The translations under genes and the position numbers were made by a program. Shown here piece after piece: positions 1-8,404 of a DNA stretch of 12,212 nt; the stretch's first letter is position 1; each line of letters begins with the position of its first letter. Origin of the DNA: Proteobacteria bacterium UBA4575 (GTDB lineage Bacteria; Pseudomonadota; Gammaproteobacteria; UBA4575); NCBI GenBank assembly GCA_002386945.1, contig DGKH01000021.1, positions 9,535-21,746 on the forward strand. Direction: 5' to 3'. The notes beneath the pieces are model-generated. The model had not been told where the DNA came from. It worked only from the letters and a program-made list of their open reading frames with translations, and searched no databases.

Positions 1-1002
1 GCGGGTCGTCGTAAGATCACACAGTACACGCGTTACGGTACTGTTGTTTTAGCAACCTTCCAGGCGATTGGTGTAAGTATTGCCTTACAGAATCAAGGTG
101 TAGCGATATCTGCTGGCACCAGCTTCATATTTACAGCAGCTTTGAGTTTGGTTACTGGCACCATGTTTTTAATGTGGTTGGGTGAGCAGATCACTGAACG
201 AGGTATTGGAAACGGTATTTCAATTATTATCTTTGCAGGTATTGTCGCTGGTTTACCTTCTGCGGTAGGCGGTACCTTGGAATTAGCGCGAACTGGTGAA
301 TTATCCAGCGCACTAGTCCTTTTATTATTTGTTATGGCAATTGTAGTGACTGGTTTTGTCGTTTTTGTTGAGCGTGGTCAACGCCGCATAACGGTGAACT
401 ACGCAAAGAGACAGCAAGGCCGTAAAATGTACGCGGCACAGTCTAGTCACTTGCCACTGAAGTTAAATATGGCTGGTGTTATTCCGCCTATCTTTGCTTC
501 AAGTATTATCTTGTTTCCGGCAACACTAGGGCAGTGGGCTGGTAACATTGAAGGCATGGGCTGGTTGCAGGATATCTCTGCGACACTAGCACCAGGGCAA
601 CCACTGTATGTGTTGTTTTATGCTCTAGCAATTGTGTTTTTCTGTTTTTTCTACACAGCGATCGTGTTCGATTCGCGAGAGACTGCAGATAACCTGAAGC
701 GTTCAGGCGCTTTTATCCCAGGAATACGACCTGGTGAGCAAAGTGCACGTTACATCGATGGCGTATTGACTCGATTGACAGCAGTTGGCGCAATATACAT
801 CACCTTAGTGTGTTTAATGCCTGAGTTTTTGATTTTGAAATGGAATGTACCTTTCTACTTTGGTGGTACTTCTTTATTAATTATTGTGGTCGTAGTCATG
901 GACTTTATCGGCCAAGTGCAGTCTCATTTGATGTCCTCGCAGTATGAGGGTCTGATGAAGAAAGCGAATTTGAAAGGTGGGCGCGAAGGCCGTCTACGCT
1001 AG
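1..1002 (+). CDS. secY: Protein translocase subunit SecY, 5'-truncated by the window edge
   Basis: SecY is the channel subunit of the SecYEG translocon in the inner membrane. It passes unfolded proteins to the periplasm with SecA, and inserts membrane proteins from ribosomes. The reading frame is open from base 1 and gives 333 residues. The first visible residues ([12 protein letters not shown]) match E. coli SecY near residue 110, so roughly the first quarter, including the first two membrane helices, lies outside the window. Visible landmarks are [20 protein letters not shown], the cytoplasmic loop with [15 protein letters not shown], and the loop [14 protein letters not shown]. That last loop carries the conserved arginine equivalent to E. 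coli R357, needed for SecA-driven export. The C-terminus ends in the usual basic tail after KKANLKGG. A start codon at 142 is only an internal TTG and not the real start. The TAG stop overlaps the AGGAG site of rpmJ, consistent with one spc operon transcript. Confidence 0.98.
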   Translation, partial: AGRRKITQYTRYGTVVLATFQAIGVSIALQNQGVAISAGTSFIFTAALSLVTGTMFLMWLGEQITERGIGNGISIIIFAGIVAGLPSAVGGTLELARTGELSSALVLLLFVMAIVVTGFVVFVERGQRRITVNYAKRQQGRKMYAAQSSHLPLKLNMAGVIPPIFASSIILFPATLGQWAGNIEGMGWLQDISATLAPGQPLYVLFYALAIVFFCFFYTAIVFDSRETADNLKRSGAFIPGIRPGEQSARYIDGVLTRLTAVGAIYITLVCLMPEFLILKWNVPFYFGGTSLLIIVVVVMDFIGQVQSHLMSSQYEGLMKKANLKGGREGRLR

Positions 1003-1012
1003 GAGATATCGA

Positions 1013-1126
1013 GTGAAAGTTAGAGCATCTGTTAAAAAACTTTGTCGTAATTGCAAGATCGTACGTCGTAATCGAGTATTACGTGTAATTTGTACTGATC
1101 CTCGGCACAAACAACGTCAGGGTTAA
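1013..1126 (+). CDS. rpmJ: 50S ribosomal protein L36 (bL36)
   Basis: L36 is a very small protein of the large ribosomal subunit, bound to 23S rRNA. The GTG at 1013 opens a 37-residue frame beginning [15 protein letters not shown] and ending RHKQRQG, the usual length for the family. It is too short for most gene finders. Cys11, Cys14, Cys27 and His32 form the complete C-x2-C-x12-C-x4-H zinc site. This is therefore the zinc-binding form, not the cysteine-free paralogue some bacteria use under zinc shortage. The AGGAG at 1001-1005 lies 7 bases before the GTG and overlaps the secY stop codon, which points to coupling with secY. The position between secY and rpsM is the standard one at the end of the spc operon. 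Confidence 0.97.
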   Translation: MKVRASVKKLCRNCKIVRRNRVLRVICTDPRHKQRQG

Positions 1127-1137
1127 GCTAAGCTTAA
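1123..1137. repeat. 15-base palindrome at the rpmJ stop codon
   Basis: TTAAGCT-A-AGCTTAA is a perfect inverted repeat centred on base 1130, and the rpmJ TAA stop (1124-1126) lies within its left arm. As RNA it could fold into a 6-bp AU-rich stem with a 3-base loop. There is no T-run after it, so it does not look like an intrinsic terminator. It may be a processing or mRNA-end structure of the spc operon, or chance. The role is unknown. Confidence 0.45.
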
Positions 1138-1142
1138 ACGCA

Positions 1143-1170
1143 TTGAAACAATTGATTTAATTGGTAAAAT
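1143..1170 (+). promoter_or_regulatory. Candidate sigma-70 promoter of the alpha operon (extended -10)
   Basis: TTGAAA (1143-1148, five of six matches to the -35 consensus) is followed after 16 bases by TAAAAT (1165-1170, five of six matches to the -10). TG at 1162-1163 forms an extended -10 element. Transcription would start near 1176-1178, just at the foot of the hairpin before rpsM. The spacer itself holds the inverted repeat CAATT-GATTT-AATTG (1149-1163). E. coli also has a promoter in this gap, so rpsM to rplQ can probably be transcribed both from here and by read-through from the spc operon. The call is from sequence match only. Confidence 0.6.
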
Positions 1171-1177
1171 TTACAGC

Positions 1178-1206
1178 TTCCTACATTTAAGGTAGGAATT
1201 TATTTT
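1178..1206 (+). promoter_or_regulatory. Hairpin with T-rich tail in the rpsM leader
   Basis: TTCCTAC (1178-1184) and GTAGGAA (1192-1198) form a perfect 7-bp stem with a 7-base loop, followed by TTTATTTT (1199-1206). It could act as a weak attenuator between rpmJ and rpsM, or be part of the leader structure bound by ribosomal protein S4, which represses this operon in E. coli. The left arm TTCCT can alternatively pair, with one G-U, with the rpsM ribosome binding site AGGAG (1208-1212), so the two pairings exclude each other. The S4 role is inferred from the gene context. I could not recognise the E. coli pseudoknot itself. Confidence 0.5.
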
Positions 1207-1218
1207 CAGGAGAAAAAC

Positions 1219-1575
1219 GTGGCCCGTATTGCCGGAATTAATATTCCAGTACACAAGCACACTGTGATTGCGCTGACCTCAATCTACGGCGTAGGTCGTA
1301 CCCGTGCGCAAGAGATTTGTGCAGCTACCGGTGTTGGTACTGACGTCAAGATTAAAGATCTGACCGAAGAAGAAGTCGAAAAGATTCGCGCAGAAGTTGC
1401 TAAAGCACCTGTAGAGGGTGATCTACGTCGTGAAGTTTCAATGAACATCAAGCGATTGATGGATCTTGGTACTTACCGTGGCATTCGTCATCGTCGTGGA
1501 CTACCACTACGTGGACAACGCACGAAAAACAACGCTCGTACGCGCAAAGGCCCGCGTCGACCTATTAAGAAATAG
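1219..1575 (+). CDS. rpsM: 30S ribosomal protein S13 (uS13)
   Basis: S13 sits in the head of the small subunit, forms bridges to the large subunit and contacts P-site tRNA through its basic C-terminal tail. The 118-residue product has the family length. It shows the N-terminal [10 protein letters not shown], the helix-turn motif with IYGVGRTRA (residues 23-31), the RNA-binding stretch [17 protein letters not shown], and the tail [13 protein letters not shown]. The GTG start is supported by AGGAG at 1208-1212, 6 bases upstream, and by the conserved N-terminus. It is the first gene of the alpha operon and 16 bases ahead of rpsK. In E. coli the translational repressor S4, encoded two genes downstream, binds around this start, so the leader before this gene probably controls the ribosomal genes of the operon. 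Confidence 0.99.
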   Translation: MARIAGINIPVHKHTVIALTSIYGVGRTRAQEICAATGVGTDVKIKDLTEEEVEKIRAEVAKAPVEGDLRREVSMNIKRLMDLGTYRGIRHRRGLPLRGQRTKNNARTRKGPRRPIKK

Positions 1576-1591
1576 ATTGAGTATATAAGGC

Positions 1592-1984
1592 ATGGCAACT
1601 AACAAAGCAGCACCAAAGAAGAAGAAGGTAAAACGCGTCGTTACTGATGGTATCGCGCATATTAACGCTTCTTTCAATAATACTATTATCACGATCACTG
1701 ATCGCCAAGGAAATGCACTTTGCTGGGCAACTTCGGGTGGTTCTGGTTTTCGTGGTTCTCGTAAGAGCACGCCATTCGCTGCACAGGTCGCAGCTGAGCG
1801 TTGTGGCACAGTAGCCTTAGATTACGGCATGAAAAATCTTGATGTTATGGTCAAAGGACCAGGACCAGGTCGTGAGTCGGCGGTACGTTCGCTGAATTCC
1901 CTTGGTTTTCGCATCACAAATATTAAAGATATAACCCCTATTCCTCATAACGGATGTCGCCCACCTAAGCGCAGAAGAGTGTAG
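1592..1984 (+). CDS. rpsK: 30S ribosomal protein S11 (uS11)
   Basis: S11 lies on the platform of the small subunit, near the Shine-Dalgarno duplex and E-site mRNA. The 130-residue protein has the lysine-rich N-terminal extension ([10 protein letters not shown]). The conserved core follows with [36 protein letters not shown] and [15 protein letters not shown]. The signature C-terminus is [15 protein letters not shown]. Everything matches the gammaproteobacterial family from end to end. The best ribosome binding sequence, TAAGG at 1586-1590, leaves only one base before the ATG. Translation may therefore depend mainly on coupling to rpsM, which ends 16 bases upstream. rpsD follows after 6 bases. 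Confidence 0.99.
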   Translation: MATNKAAPKKKKVKRVVTDGIAHINASFNNTIITITDRQGNALCWATSGGSGFRGSRKSTPFAAQVAAERCGTVALDYGMKNLDVMVKGPGPGRESAVRSLNSLGFRITNIKDITPIPHNGCRPPKRRRV

Positions 1985-1990
1985 TTAGAT

Positions 1991-2611
1991 ATGGCAAGAT
2001 ACCTAGGACCAAAATGTAAGTTAATGCGCCGCGAAGGAACTGATTTGTTCCTCAAGAGCCGTGCGCGTCCTTTAGATTCAAAATGTAAAGCGGACAAGCC
2101 ACCAGGTCAACACGGTGACAAACGAACGCGTCTGTCTGACTACGGTTTACAGCTGCGTGAAAAGCAAAAATTACGTCGTACTTACGGTGTACTTGAGCGT
2201 CAATTCCGCAATTACTTTAAGAAAGCATCGAATCAAAAAGGTTCTACCGGTGAGAACCTGTTAGCGCTACTCGAATGCCGCTTAGATAACGTGGTTTATC
2301 GTATGGGCTTCGGCGTGACTCGTGCTGAGTGTCGTCAGTTAGTAAGTCACAAGGCGATTGAAGTGAATGGATCTGTAGTTAACATTCCTTCCTACCAAGT
2401 GAAAGCAGATGACGTGATTTCAGTACGTGAGAAGTCGCGCAAGCAATTACGCATTCAAGACTCATTGAGTACCGCCGAACAATTCGGTTTACCTCATTGG
2501 ATCGAATTAGATAGTAAGCAGATGAAAGCAACCTTTAAAATGGTGCCTGATCGTTCCGATCTATCTGCCGATATCAACGAGCAACTAGTCGTCGAGCTTT
2601 ACTCGAAGTAA
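1991..2611 (+). CDS. rpsD: 30S ribosomal protein S4 (uS4), presumed autoregulator of the alpha operon
   Basis: S4 is a primary assembly protein that binds the 16S 5' domain and helps form the mRNA entry site. In E. coli it also represses its own operon by binding the rpsM leader and can promote antitermination at rRNA operons. The 206 residues equal the E. coli length. Landmarks are MARYLGPK, the PGQHG turn, [19 protein letters not shown] and [12 protein letters not shown], then the S4 RNA-binding domain around [26 protein letters not shown], and the end [18 protein letters not shown]. Of the four cysteines of the zinc site known in Bacillus-type S4, only two remain (Cys9 and Cys32), as I recall for pseudomonads, so zinc binding is unlikely. 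The start lies 6 bases after the rpsK stop, and its purine-rich upstream sequence falls inside the end of rpsK. Confidence 0.99.
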   Translation: MARYLGPKCKLMRREGTDLFLKSRARPLDSKCKADKPPGQHGDKRTRLSDYGLQLREKQKLRRTYGVLERQFRNYFKKASNQKGSTGENLLALLECRLDNVVYRMGFGVTRAECRQLVSHKAIEVNGSVVNIPSYQVKADDVISVREKSRKQLRIQDSLSTAEQFGLPHWIELDSKQMKATFKMVPDRSDLSADINEQLVVELYSK

Positions 2612-2634
2612 CCATAGTCTGAGAGGTACACATA

Positions 2635-3627
2635 GTGTCTAGTTCAAATGAGCTATTAAAGCCAAGGTTAGTTGACGTTAATGTCATTAGCCCACGCAAC
2701 GCCAAAATTGTTTTAGAGCCTTTAGAACGTGGTTTTGGCCACACTCTAGGTAATGCGCTCCGTCGCATCTTGTTATCGTCTATTCAAGGTAGTGCTGTTG
2801 TTGAAGTGCAAATTGAAGGCGTGCTACATGAATACACTGCTATTGAAGGTGTACATGAAGATGTAGTCGATATCTTATTGAATCTGAAAGGGCTTGCAGT
2901 TGTCTTACACAATAAGACTGAAGCTAGCTTAGTTATCAATAAAGTCGGACCTGGTGTGGTTACAGCCGCTGATATCCAGGGTGATGCCGATGTTGAAATC
3001 ATTAATCCTGAGCATGTGATCGCTAACATCACGTCGAATGGTTCATTGAGCATGACCATGAAGGTCGCTACCGGTCGTGGTTACGTTCCTGCAACACAAC
3101 GTCGTACTGATGAAGAGCGTCCTATTGGCTCGCTTCTGTTAGACGCTAGCTTTAGTCCGGTACGTCGCGTTTCTTACAGTGTAGAAAGCGCACGTGTTGA
3201 ACAGCGTACGAACTTAGATAAGCTGATTATTGAGCTTGAGACTGATGGTACAGTTGATCCTGAAGAGACTGTACGTAAAGCAGCAGGTATCTTGCAGCAG
3301 CAATTAACTGTCTTCGTTGAACTTGAAGGTAGTGAGCAAGAAGAAGCAGCTTGGGTTGAAGCAGAGATTGATCCAATTCTATTACGTCCAGTGGATGATT
3401 TGGAATTGACAGTACGTTCAGCTAATTGCTTGAAGGCCGAAAACATTTACTATATTGGTGACTTAATTCAACGTACCGAAGTTGAATTACTGAAGACTCC
3501 GAACTTAGGTAAAAAGTCACTAACAGAAATTAAAGACGTATTGGGTTCGCATGGTCTTTCGCTAGGTATGCGCCTAGAAAACTGGCCACCAGCTCAAATG
3601 AAAGAAGAGCGTAAGCCCCTCATTTAA
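2635..3627 (+). CDS. rpoA: DNA-directed RNA polymerase subunit alpha
   Basis: The alpha subunit dimerises to nucleate core RNA polymerase assembly (alpha2-beta-beta'-omega). Its C-terminal domain contacts UP elements and activators. The 330-residue product is close to the E. coli 329. The N-terminal domain (about 1-230) shows the assembly motif [19 protein letters not shown] (residues 32-50). A glutamate-rich linker (about 230-243) follows, then the C-terminal domain (about 245-318) with [13 protein letters not shown]261, N264 and K267 there correspond to the DNA-contacting E. coli R265, N268 and K271. The GTG start at 2635 is backed by AGAGG at 2622-2626, 8 bases upstream, and by family alignment. 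It sits 23 bases after rpsD and 20 before rplQ, the usual place. Confidence 0.99.
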   Translation: MSSSNELLKPRLVDVNVISPRNAKIVLEPLERGFGHTLGNALRRILLSSIQGSAVVEVQIEGVLHEYTAIEGVHEDVVDILLNLKGLAVVLHNKTEASLVINKVGPGVVTAADIQGDADVEIINPEHVIANITSNGSLSMTMKVATGRGYVPATQRRTDEERPIGSLLLDASFSPVRRVSYSVESARVEQRTNLDKLIIELETDGTVDPEETVRKAAGILQQQLTVFVELEGSEQEEAAWVEAEIDPILLRPVDDLELTVRSANCLKAENIYYIGDLIQRTEVELLKTPNLGKKSLTEIKDVLGSHGLSLGMRLENWPPAQMKEERKPLI

Positions 3628-3647
3628 AGATTTATTAGGTAATAGTT

Positions 3648-4010
3648 ATGCGACATAGATATGCAGGAAGAAAATTAAACCGGACCGATGCGCATCGTAA
3701 TGCGATGTTTCGCAATATGGCGGTTTCATTGGTTGAACATGAGGTGATTCGAACTACTTTGCCAAAAGCAAAAGAATTACGCCGTGTACTTGAGCCACTC
3801 ATTACACATGCTAAGGATGATTCTGTAGCTAAACGTCGCCTGGTCTTTGCTCGTTTACGTGATAAGGCTGCGGTAGGTAAATTGTTTGTTGAGCTTGGCC
3901 CTCGTTATAAGGCGCGTCCAGGTGGTTACTTACGCATCTTAAAATGTGGTTTACGTACTGGTGATAAGGCCCCAATGGCCTTGGTTGAATTGGTTGACCG
4001 TCCAGAATAA
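3648..4010 (+). CDS. rplQ: 50S ribosomal protein L17 (bL17)
   Basis: L17 binds 23S rRNA near the polypeptide exit tunnel of the large subunit. The 120-residue product begins with the family signature [20 protein letters not shown]. It continues with [23 protein letters not shown] and ends with the [24 protein letters not shown] block. It lacks the few extra C-terminal residues of the 127-residue E. coli protein, which is normal variation. The ATG lies 20 bases after rpoA with only a weak AGG-type binding site (TTAGGT, 3634-3639), so it is probably translated by coupling. It is the last gene of the alpha operon, and a strong terminator begins 20 bases after its stop. Confidence 0.99.
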   Translation: MRHRYAGRKLNRTDAHRNAMFRNMAVSLVEHEVIRTTLPKAKELRRVLEPLITHAKDDSVAKRRLVFARLRDKAAVGKLFVELGPRYKARPGGYLRILKCGLRTGDKAPMALVELVDRPE

Positions 4011-4030
4011 GCCTAAGCGATTTGTTTGAT

Positions 4031-4061
4031 AAAAAAAGCCAGACTTGTTCTGGCTTTTTTT
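4031..4061. terminator. Bidirectional intrinsic terminator between rplQ and uvrA
   Basis: AAAAAAAGCCAGA and TCTGGCTTTTTTT pair perfectly over 13 bp around the loop CTTGT (4044-4048). A seven-T run lies on the right for + strand transcripts. The seven A's on the left give the same seven-T run to - strand transcripts. It therefore serves both the alpha operon, ending at 4010, and convergent uvrA, ending at 4090. The GC part of the stem is short (GCCAGA/TCTGGC). Confidence 0.9.
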
Positions 4062-4089
4062 ATGTCTGCATTTCTATACTTTTTCCAGA

Positions 4090-6921
4090 TTAACCTGTTC
4101 CTGCCAATAGCGCTTTTAAATAACTACCTGTATGTGACTTCGGATTGTTGCTGACCTCTTCTGGTGTTCCAGTAGCAACGATATCACCACCTCCTGAGCC
4201 ACCCTCAGGGCCGAGATCGATCATCCAGTCGGCTGTCTTAATGACATCCAGGTTATGCTCAATGACGATCACACTATTGCCTTGTTCACGCAGCTTATGC
4301 AGTACTCCTAGGAGCTGTGCAACATCATGGAAGTGTAAGCCGGTAGTTGGTTCATCAAGAATATAAAGTGTTCTCCCAGTATCTCTCTTTGAGAGCTCAC
4401 GGGATAGTTTTACACGTTGTGCTTCACCACCAGAGAGGGTGGTCGCACTCTGACCAAGGGTAATGTAGGTCAGGCCCACCGAGCAGAGGGTTTCTAATTT
4501 ACGCTTAATTGAAGGTACTGCATTAAAAAATTCGACGGCATCTTCAATCGTCATTTGTAAGACATCATAGATATTCTTACCTTTGTAACGAATCTCCAGT
4601 GTCTCGCGGTTGTAGCGTTTACTCTTACACATTTCACAGGGAACGTAGACATCTGGTAGGAAATGCATTTCAACACGTATCACACCATCACCTTGGCAAG
4701 ACTCACAGCGGCCGCCCTTAACATTGAAGCTAAAGCGTCCCGGTGTGTAGCCACGTGCTCGTGACTCCTGTGTGCCAGCGAAGAGATCTCGAATAGGCGT
4801 AAATAAACCGGTATAGGTTGCAGGGTTAGATCGCGGTGTGCGTCCAATCGGGCTTTGATCGATATCTACAATCTTATCGATATGTTCTAGGCCCTCGATT
4901 TCACGATAAGGCTCGCAGTAGATACTGGATTTATTCAGTTTACGGGCGAGTGCGGCATACAAGGTGTTGTTGACTAAGGTTGACTTCCCGGAGCCTGATA
5001 CACCGGTCACAGCAACAAATAAGCCGAGTGGGAAATCAGCATCGACATCATTTAGATTATTACCAGTGGCACCACGGATACTTAAGATGCGGTTCTGATC
5101 CACTGGATGGCGCTTTTCTGGTACATCAATCTTGAGCGCACCTGATAAATACTGACCGGTTAAAGAGCTTTGATCTTGAGCGACATATTCCGGCTTACCA
5201 GCAGAAATGATTTCACCGCCATGGATGCCGGCACCAGGGCCAATATCAACGACATAATCCGCTGCTCGTATGGCTTCCTCATCATGCTCAACTACGATAA
5301 CCGTGTTACCAAGATCACGTAAGCGAATTAAGGTATTAATCAGTCGCTGGTTATCACGTTGGTGTAGACCGATGGACGGTTCATCCAACACATACATGAC
5401 ACCGACTAGGCCAGAGCCAATCTGTGAGGCTAATCGAATACGTTGGGCTTCACCACCAGAGAGCGTATCTGCACTGCGTTCAAGGCTGAGATAGTCCAGA
5501 CCAACATCGACAAGAAAGGAGAGGCGTGCTCGCACTTCCTTGATAATCTTATCGCCTACCTTAGCCGCTTGTCCTGCTAATTCTAGTGTGTCGAAAAAAT
5601 GTAAGGCCTCACGAATTGAGATGCGCGTAATAGAAGGGAGGTTACGTTCGCAAATAAAGACATTTCGGGCCGCTTCATTTAATCGTTCACCGGCACAACT
5701 CTCACATTTTTGTTGTGCTAAATATTTGCTTAGCTCATCACGTACCATGCTGGAATCAGTCTCACGGTAACGACGTTGCATGATTGGAATAATGCCTTCA
5801 AAGGTATGTGAGCGAGTACTATTTTTTCCATGTTCATTGATGTGATTGAATTCAATGAGCTCATCTCCACTGCCGTAGAGAATGATGTCTTGTGCTGATT
5901 GCTGTAAATCTTGGAATGGGGTTTCGACATCGAAAGAGTAATGTTCAGCCAAGGAAGCAAGCATCTGTGAGTAATGCGCATTGCGTCGGTCCCAACCTCG
6001 AATGGCTCCACCGGCACAACTTAAGTGCGGTGAGGCAACAATCAATTCAGATTCAAAATATTCCTCAATACCTAAGCCATCACAGCTAGAACAAGCACCA
6101 ATAGGGTTGTTGAATGAGAATAGGCGAGGTTCTAGTTCAGTTACGCTATAACCACATTTCGGACAGGCGAAACGTGCTGAGAAAACAACTGACTCAGCCT
6201 TAGGGTCATCGATAAAGGCAATCTCAGCGATATCATCGGCAAGTTTTAAGGCCATTTCAAAGGATTCGGCTAAACGTTGTTCAATGTCAGGCTTTACCTT
6301 GAAGCGATCGATCACAACTTCAATAGTATGCTTCTTGCGTAGATCTAATTTTGGTGGCTCATCCAGTTCATATACTTCACCATCAATACGTGCACGTAAA
6401 AAGCCTTGTGCATGCATCTGTTGTAAAAGCTGGATATGCTCGCCTTTGCGATTCTGGACCACTGGTGCTAACAGCATTAAGCGGCTATCAGCGGGCATTT
6501 TCATGACTTGATCGACCATTTGACTGATAGTCTGCGCATTTAGGGCTAGGGCATGCGTTGGGCACATAGGTGTGCCTACGCGTGCATAAAGCAAGCGAAG
6601 ATAGTCATAGATCTCAGTGATGGTGCCGACAGTTGACCTCGGATTGTGTGAGGTCGATTTTTGTTCAATCGAGATGGCAGGAGATAAGCCCTCGATGGTG
6701 TCGACATCAGGCTTTTCCATGCGTGCCAAAAATTGTCTAGCATAGGCCGATAAAGACTCTACATAGCGGCGTTGGCCTTCGGCAAAAATAGTATCGAATG
6801 CCAGTGATGATTTTCCAGAGCCAGATAGCCCTGTAATCACGATGAGTTGATCGCGCGGGAGATCAATGTCTATATTTTTTAGGTTGTGGGTACGCGCCCC
6901 TCTGATCTGTATCGCGGTCAT
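4090..6921 (-). CDS. uvrA: UvrABC excision nuclease subunit A
   Basis: UvrA is the damage-sensing ATPase of nucleotide excision repair. As a dimer it finds bulky lesions and loads UvrB. The 943 residues match the E. coli size (940). It is a double ABC ATPase with Walker A motifs GLSGSGKSS (31-39) and GVSGSGKST (640-648). The signatures LSGGEAQR begin at 487 and 829, and the Walker B motifs VLDEP and ILDEP at 511 and 854. Zinc-module cysteines are present at 253/256/277/280 and 739/742/762/765, and the CESCAGERL motif at 406-414. All catalytic motifs are intact. The N-terminus ([12 protein letters not shown]) fits the family. An in-frame stop lies five codons upstream, so the ATG at 6921 is the only sensible start, although no good ribosome binding site precedes it. 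It is convergent with rplQ and divergent from the transporter gene. I find no CTG-N10-CAG LexA box upstream, unlike E. coli uvrA. Confidence 0.99.
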   Translation of the reverse strand: MTAIQIRGARTHNLKNIDIDLPRDQLIVITGLSGSGKSSLAFDTIFAEGQRRYVESLSAYARQFLARMEKPDVDTIEGLSPAISIEQKSTSHNPRSTVGTITEIYDYLRLLYARVGTPMCPTHALALNAQTISQMVDQVMKMPADSRLMLLAPVVQNRKGEHIQLLQQMHAQGFLRARIDGEVYELDEPPKLDLRKKHTIEVVIDRFKVKPDIEQRLAESFEMALKLADDIAEIAFIDDPKAESVVFSARFACPKCGYSVTELEPRLFSFNNPIGACSSCDGLGIEEYFESELIVASPHLSCAGGAIRGWDRRNAHYSQMLASLAEHYSFDVETPFQDLQQSAQDIILYGSGDELIEFNHINEHGKNSTRSHTFEGIIPIMQRRYRETDSSMVRDELSKYLAQQKCESCAGERLNEAARNVFICERNLPSITRISIREALHFFDTLELAGQAAKVGDKIIKEVRARLSFLVDVGLDYLSLERSADTLSGGEAQRIRLASQIGSGLVGVMYVLDEPSIGLHQRDNQRLINTLIRLRDLGNTVIVVEHDEEAIRAADYVVDIGPGAGIHGGEIISAGKPEYVAQDQSSLTGQYLSGALKIDVPEKRHPVDQNRILSIRGATGNNLNDVDADFPLGLFVAVTGVSGSGKSTLVNNTLYAALARKLNKSSIYCEPYREIEGLEHIDKIVDIDQSPIGRTPRSNPATYTGLFTPIRDLFAGTQESRARGYTPGRFSFNVKGGRCESCQGDGVIRVEMHFLPDVYVPCEMCKSKRYNRETLEIRYKGKNIYDVLQMTIEDAVEFFNAVPSIKRKLETLCSVGLTYITLGQSATTLSGGEAQRVKLSRELSKRDTGRTLYILDEPTTGLHFHDVAQLLGVLHKLREQGNSVIVIEHNLDVIKTADWMIDLGPEGGSGGGDIVATGTPEEVSNNPKSHTGSYLKALLAGTG

Positions 6922-6962
6922 ATTTACAGGCGTCTAGTTCCTTCGCTGGGGGTAAACTTGCT

Positions 6963-6992
6963 AATATACGTGGTTTCCATAAGCTGACGCAA
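6963..6992 (-). promoter_or_regulatory. Weak candidate promoter for uvrA
   Basis: Reading the - strand, TTGCGT (bases 6992-6987) and TATATT (6968-6963) are separated by 18 bases. They match the -35 poorly (three of six) and the -10 well (five of six). It points at uvrA and would leave a leader of roughly 35 bases. This is the best I can find in the 108-base divergent gap, and it is not a firm call. No comparably good site points towards the transporter. Confidence 0.25.
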
Positions 6993-7029
6993 AATAATTA
7001 AGTCAATGTATACAACATGAGCCAACAGA

Positions 7030-8388
7030 ATGAATTCGATTGAGCGTCGCGCGGCAATTTCGCTTGCCTTAATCTATTCCACACGAATGCTAGGCTTATT
7101 TATGATCTTGCCGGTATTTGTGTTGTACGCCGAGAGGCTTGCCGACATTACTCCTTTTCTAATCGGTGTGGCGATAGGGATCTATGGTTTAACACAGGCT
7201 ATATTCCAAATTCCTTTTGGTATTTGGTCGGATCGTATCGGGCGTAAACCAGTAATTATTTTTGGTTTGCTGTTGTTTGCATTAGGTAGCGTAGTCGCTG
7301 CCCTGGCAACAAGCATAGAATGGATCATTATAGGTCGCGCTTTACAGGGTACGGGAGCGATTGCCGCCGCCGTTATGGCCTTGGCCGCCGATCTGACGCG
7401 AGAACAGCACCGTACAAAGGTCATGGCGATTATTGGCGGCAGTATAGGCTTCTCATTTATGTTGGCATTGATTCTAGGCCCAATACTACAGGATTGGTTC
7501 GGTGTCCCTGGGATATTTTGGCTGACGGCTGTATTAGCACTGCTAGGCATCCTAATTGTTTCGTTTTTAGTGCCTAATGTTCAATTGCCAAAGATGCAGT
7601 CTGAACTATCAGTCGGTCGACGTGGCCTGGGTCTGGCAATCAATAACGCCCAGTTACTGCGTTTGGATTTTGGTGTCTTTATCCTACACATGGTGTTGAC
7701 GGCGGTATTCGTCGTGGTGCCAAGCATGTTGCAAAAACAATTTGCATTAGACATGGCTGATCACTGGCAGGTCTATCTCGCAGTCATGCTGGCTTCGATT
7801 GTATTACTAATTCCGAGCATCATTTTCAGCGAGAAAAAACAGAAGACAAAAGAGGTCTTATTAGCTGCCATTTTTCTCTGTATTTTGTCTCAACTGAGTC
7901 TATTTCAGTCTGATCTCAGCTTTTGGTCCTTCATACTCGCCATGGTAGTGTTTTTCTGGGGGTTTAACCTACTGGAAGCAACCTTGCCATCACTGGTTTC
8001 AAAAACCTGTAATGCAGGTAATAAGGGTGCAGCTATGGGGGTGTTTTCAAGTAGTCAGTTCTTTGGTGCCTTCGTTGGTGGTAGTGCATCAGGCTTGATC
8101 CTGCAGCGTTATGACGCCAGTGGCGTATTTTTGTTCGCTGCGATTATGCTTACGCTATGGTTTCTAGTAGCATTCAGTATGCGCAAGCCAGATCACCGGC
8201 CCAGTTATAGTTTTCAAGTGGGTGTGATGGCGTCGCAACAAGCTGCTGTAGTAGCGCAGCAGTTACAAGATTTTGAAGGTGTCCTAGATGCCGCTGTTAT
8301 CGGTGAACAAGGTGTGGCTTATTTGCGTATCGATAAGCAACGTTTTATAGAACAAAAATGTATCGAAAAATTTGCTAATTTAAATTAG
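7030..8388 (+). CDS. Major facilitator superfamily transporter, YajR-like with C-terminal soluble domain
   Basis: This is an inner-membrane secondary transporter, probably a proton-driven exporter, with substrate unknown. The 452 residues give about twelve hydrophobic helices between residues 12 and 384. Family marks are motif [11 protein letters not shown] (64-73) in the loop after helix 2; the helix-4 RALQGTGA motif (103-110); and the helix-5 LGP motif (149-151). After helix 12 and a short basic linker, residues about 394-440 form a small soluble domain ([34 protein letters not shown]). It resembles the ferredoxin-like YAM domain of E. coli YajR in place, size and pattern. The ATG at 7030 fits the family start ([20 protein letters not shown]) but has no strong ribosome binding site. 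Another ATG at 7017 in a different frame runs into it. ssb follows 16 bases downstream, so the two are probably one operon. The order uvrA-transporter-ssb resembles Pseudomonas. yajR would be a possible name, but orthology is not certain. Confidence 0.93.
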   Translation: MNSIERRAAISLALIYSTRMLGLFMILPVFVLYAERLADITPFLIGVAIGIYGLTQAIFQIPFGIWSDRIGRKPVIIFGLLLFALGSVVAALATSIEWIIIGRALQGTGAIAAAVMALAADLTREQHRTKVMAIIGGSIGFSFMLALILGPILQDWFGVPGIFWLTAVLALLGILIVSFLVPNVQLPKMQSELSVGRRGLGLAINNAQLLRLDFGVFILHMVLTAVFVVVPSMLQKQFALDMADHWQVYLAVMLASIVLLIPSIIFSEKKQKTKEVLLAAIFLCILSQLSLFQSDLSFWSFILAMVVFFWGFNLLEATLPSLVSKTCNAGNKGAAMGVFSSSQFFGAFVGGSASGLILQRYDASGVFLFAAIMLTLWFLVAFSMRKPDHRPSYSFQVGVMASQQAAVVAQQLQDFEGVLDAAVIGEQGVAYLRIDKQRFIEQKCIEKFANLN

Positions 8389-8404
8389 CTCACGAGGGGG
8401 AAAC

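Noticed and set aside
142..1002. SecY starting at the TTG at 142
   Set aside because: The same frame is open to base 1 and the upstream residues are clear SecY sequence, so 142 is internal and the gene simply begins outside the window.
1991..2611. S4 with half of a zinc site (Cys9, Cys32) as a possible degeneration
   Set aside because: As I recall, pseudomonad S4 also has these two cysteines without a full zinc site, so this is ordinary for the group.
6922..7029. LexA (SOS) box for uvrA or the transporter
   Set aside because: I checked every CTG in the gap for a CAG ten bases later and found none. The nearby palindrome TGTATACA lacks the flanking CTG/CAG.
7182..7550. 122-residue reading frame on the - strand inside the transporter gene
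   Set aside because: It is a shadow frame opposite a well-conserved gene with no recognisable domain.
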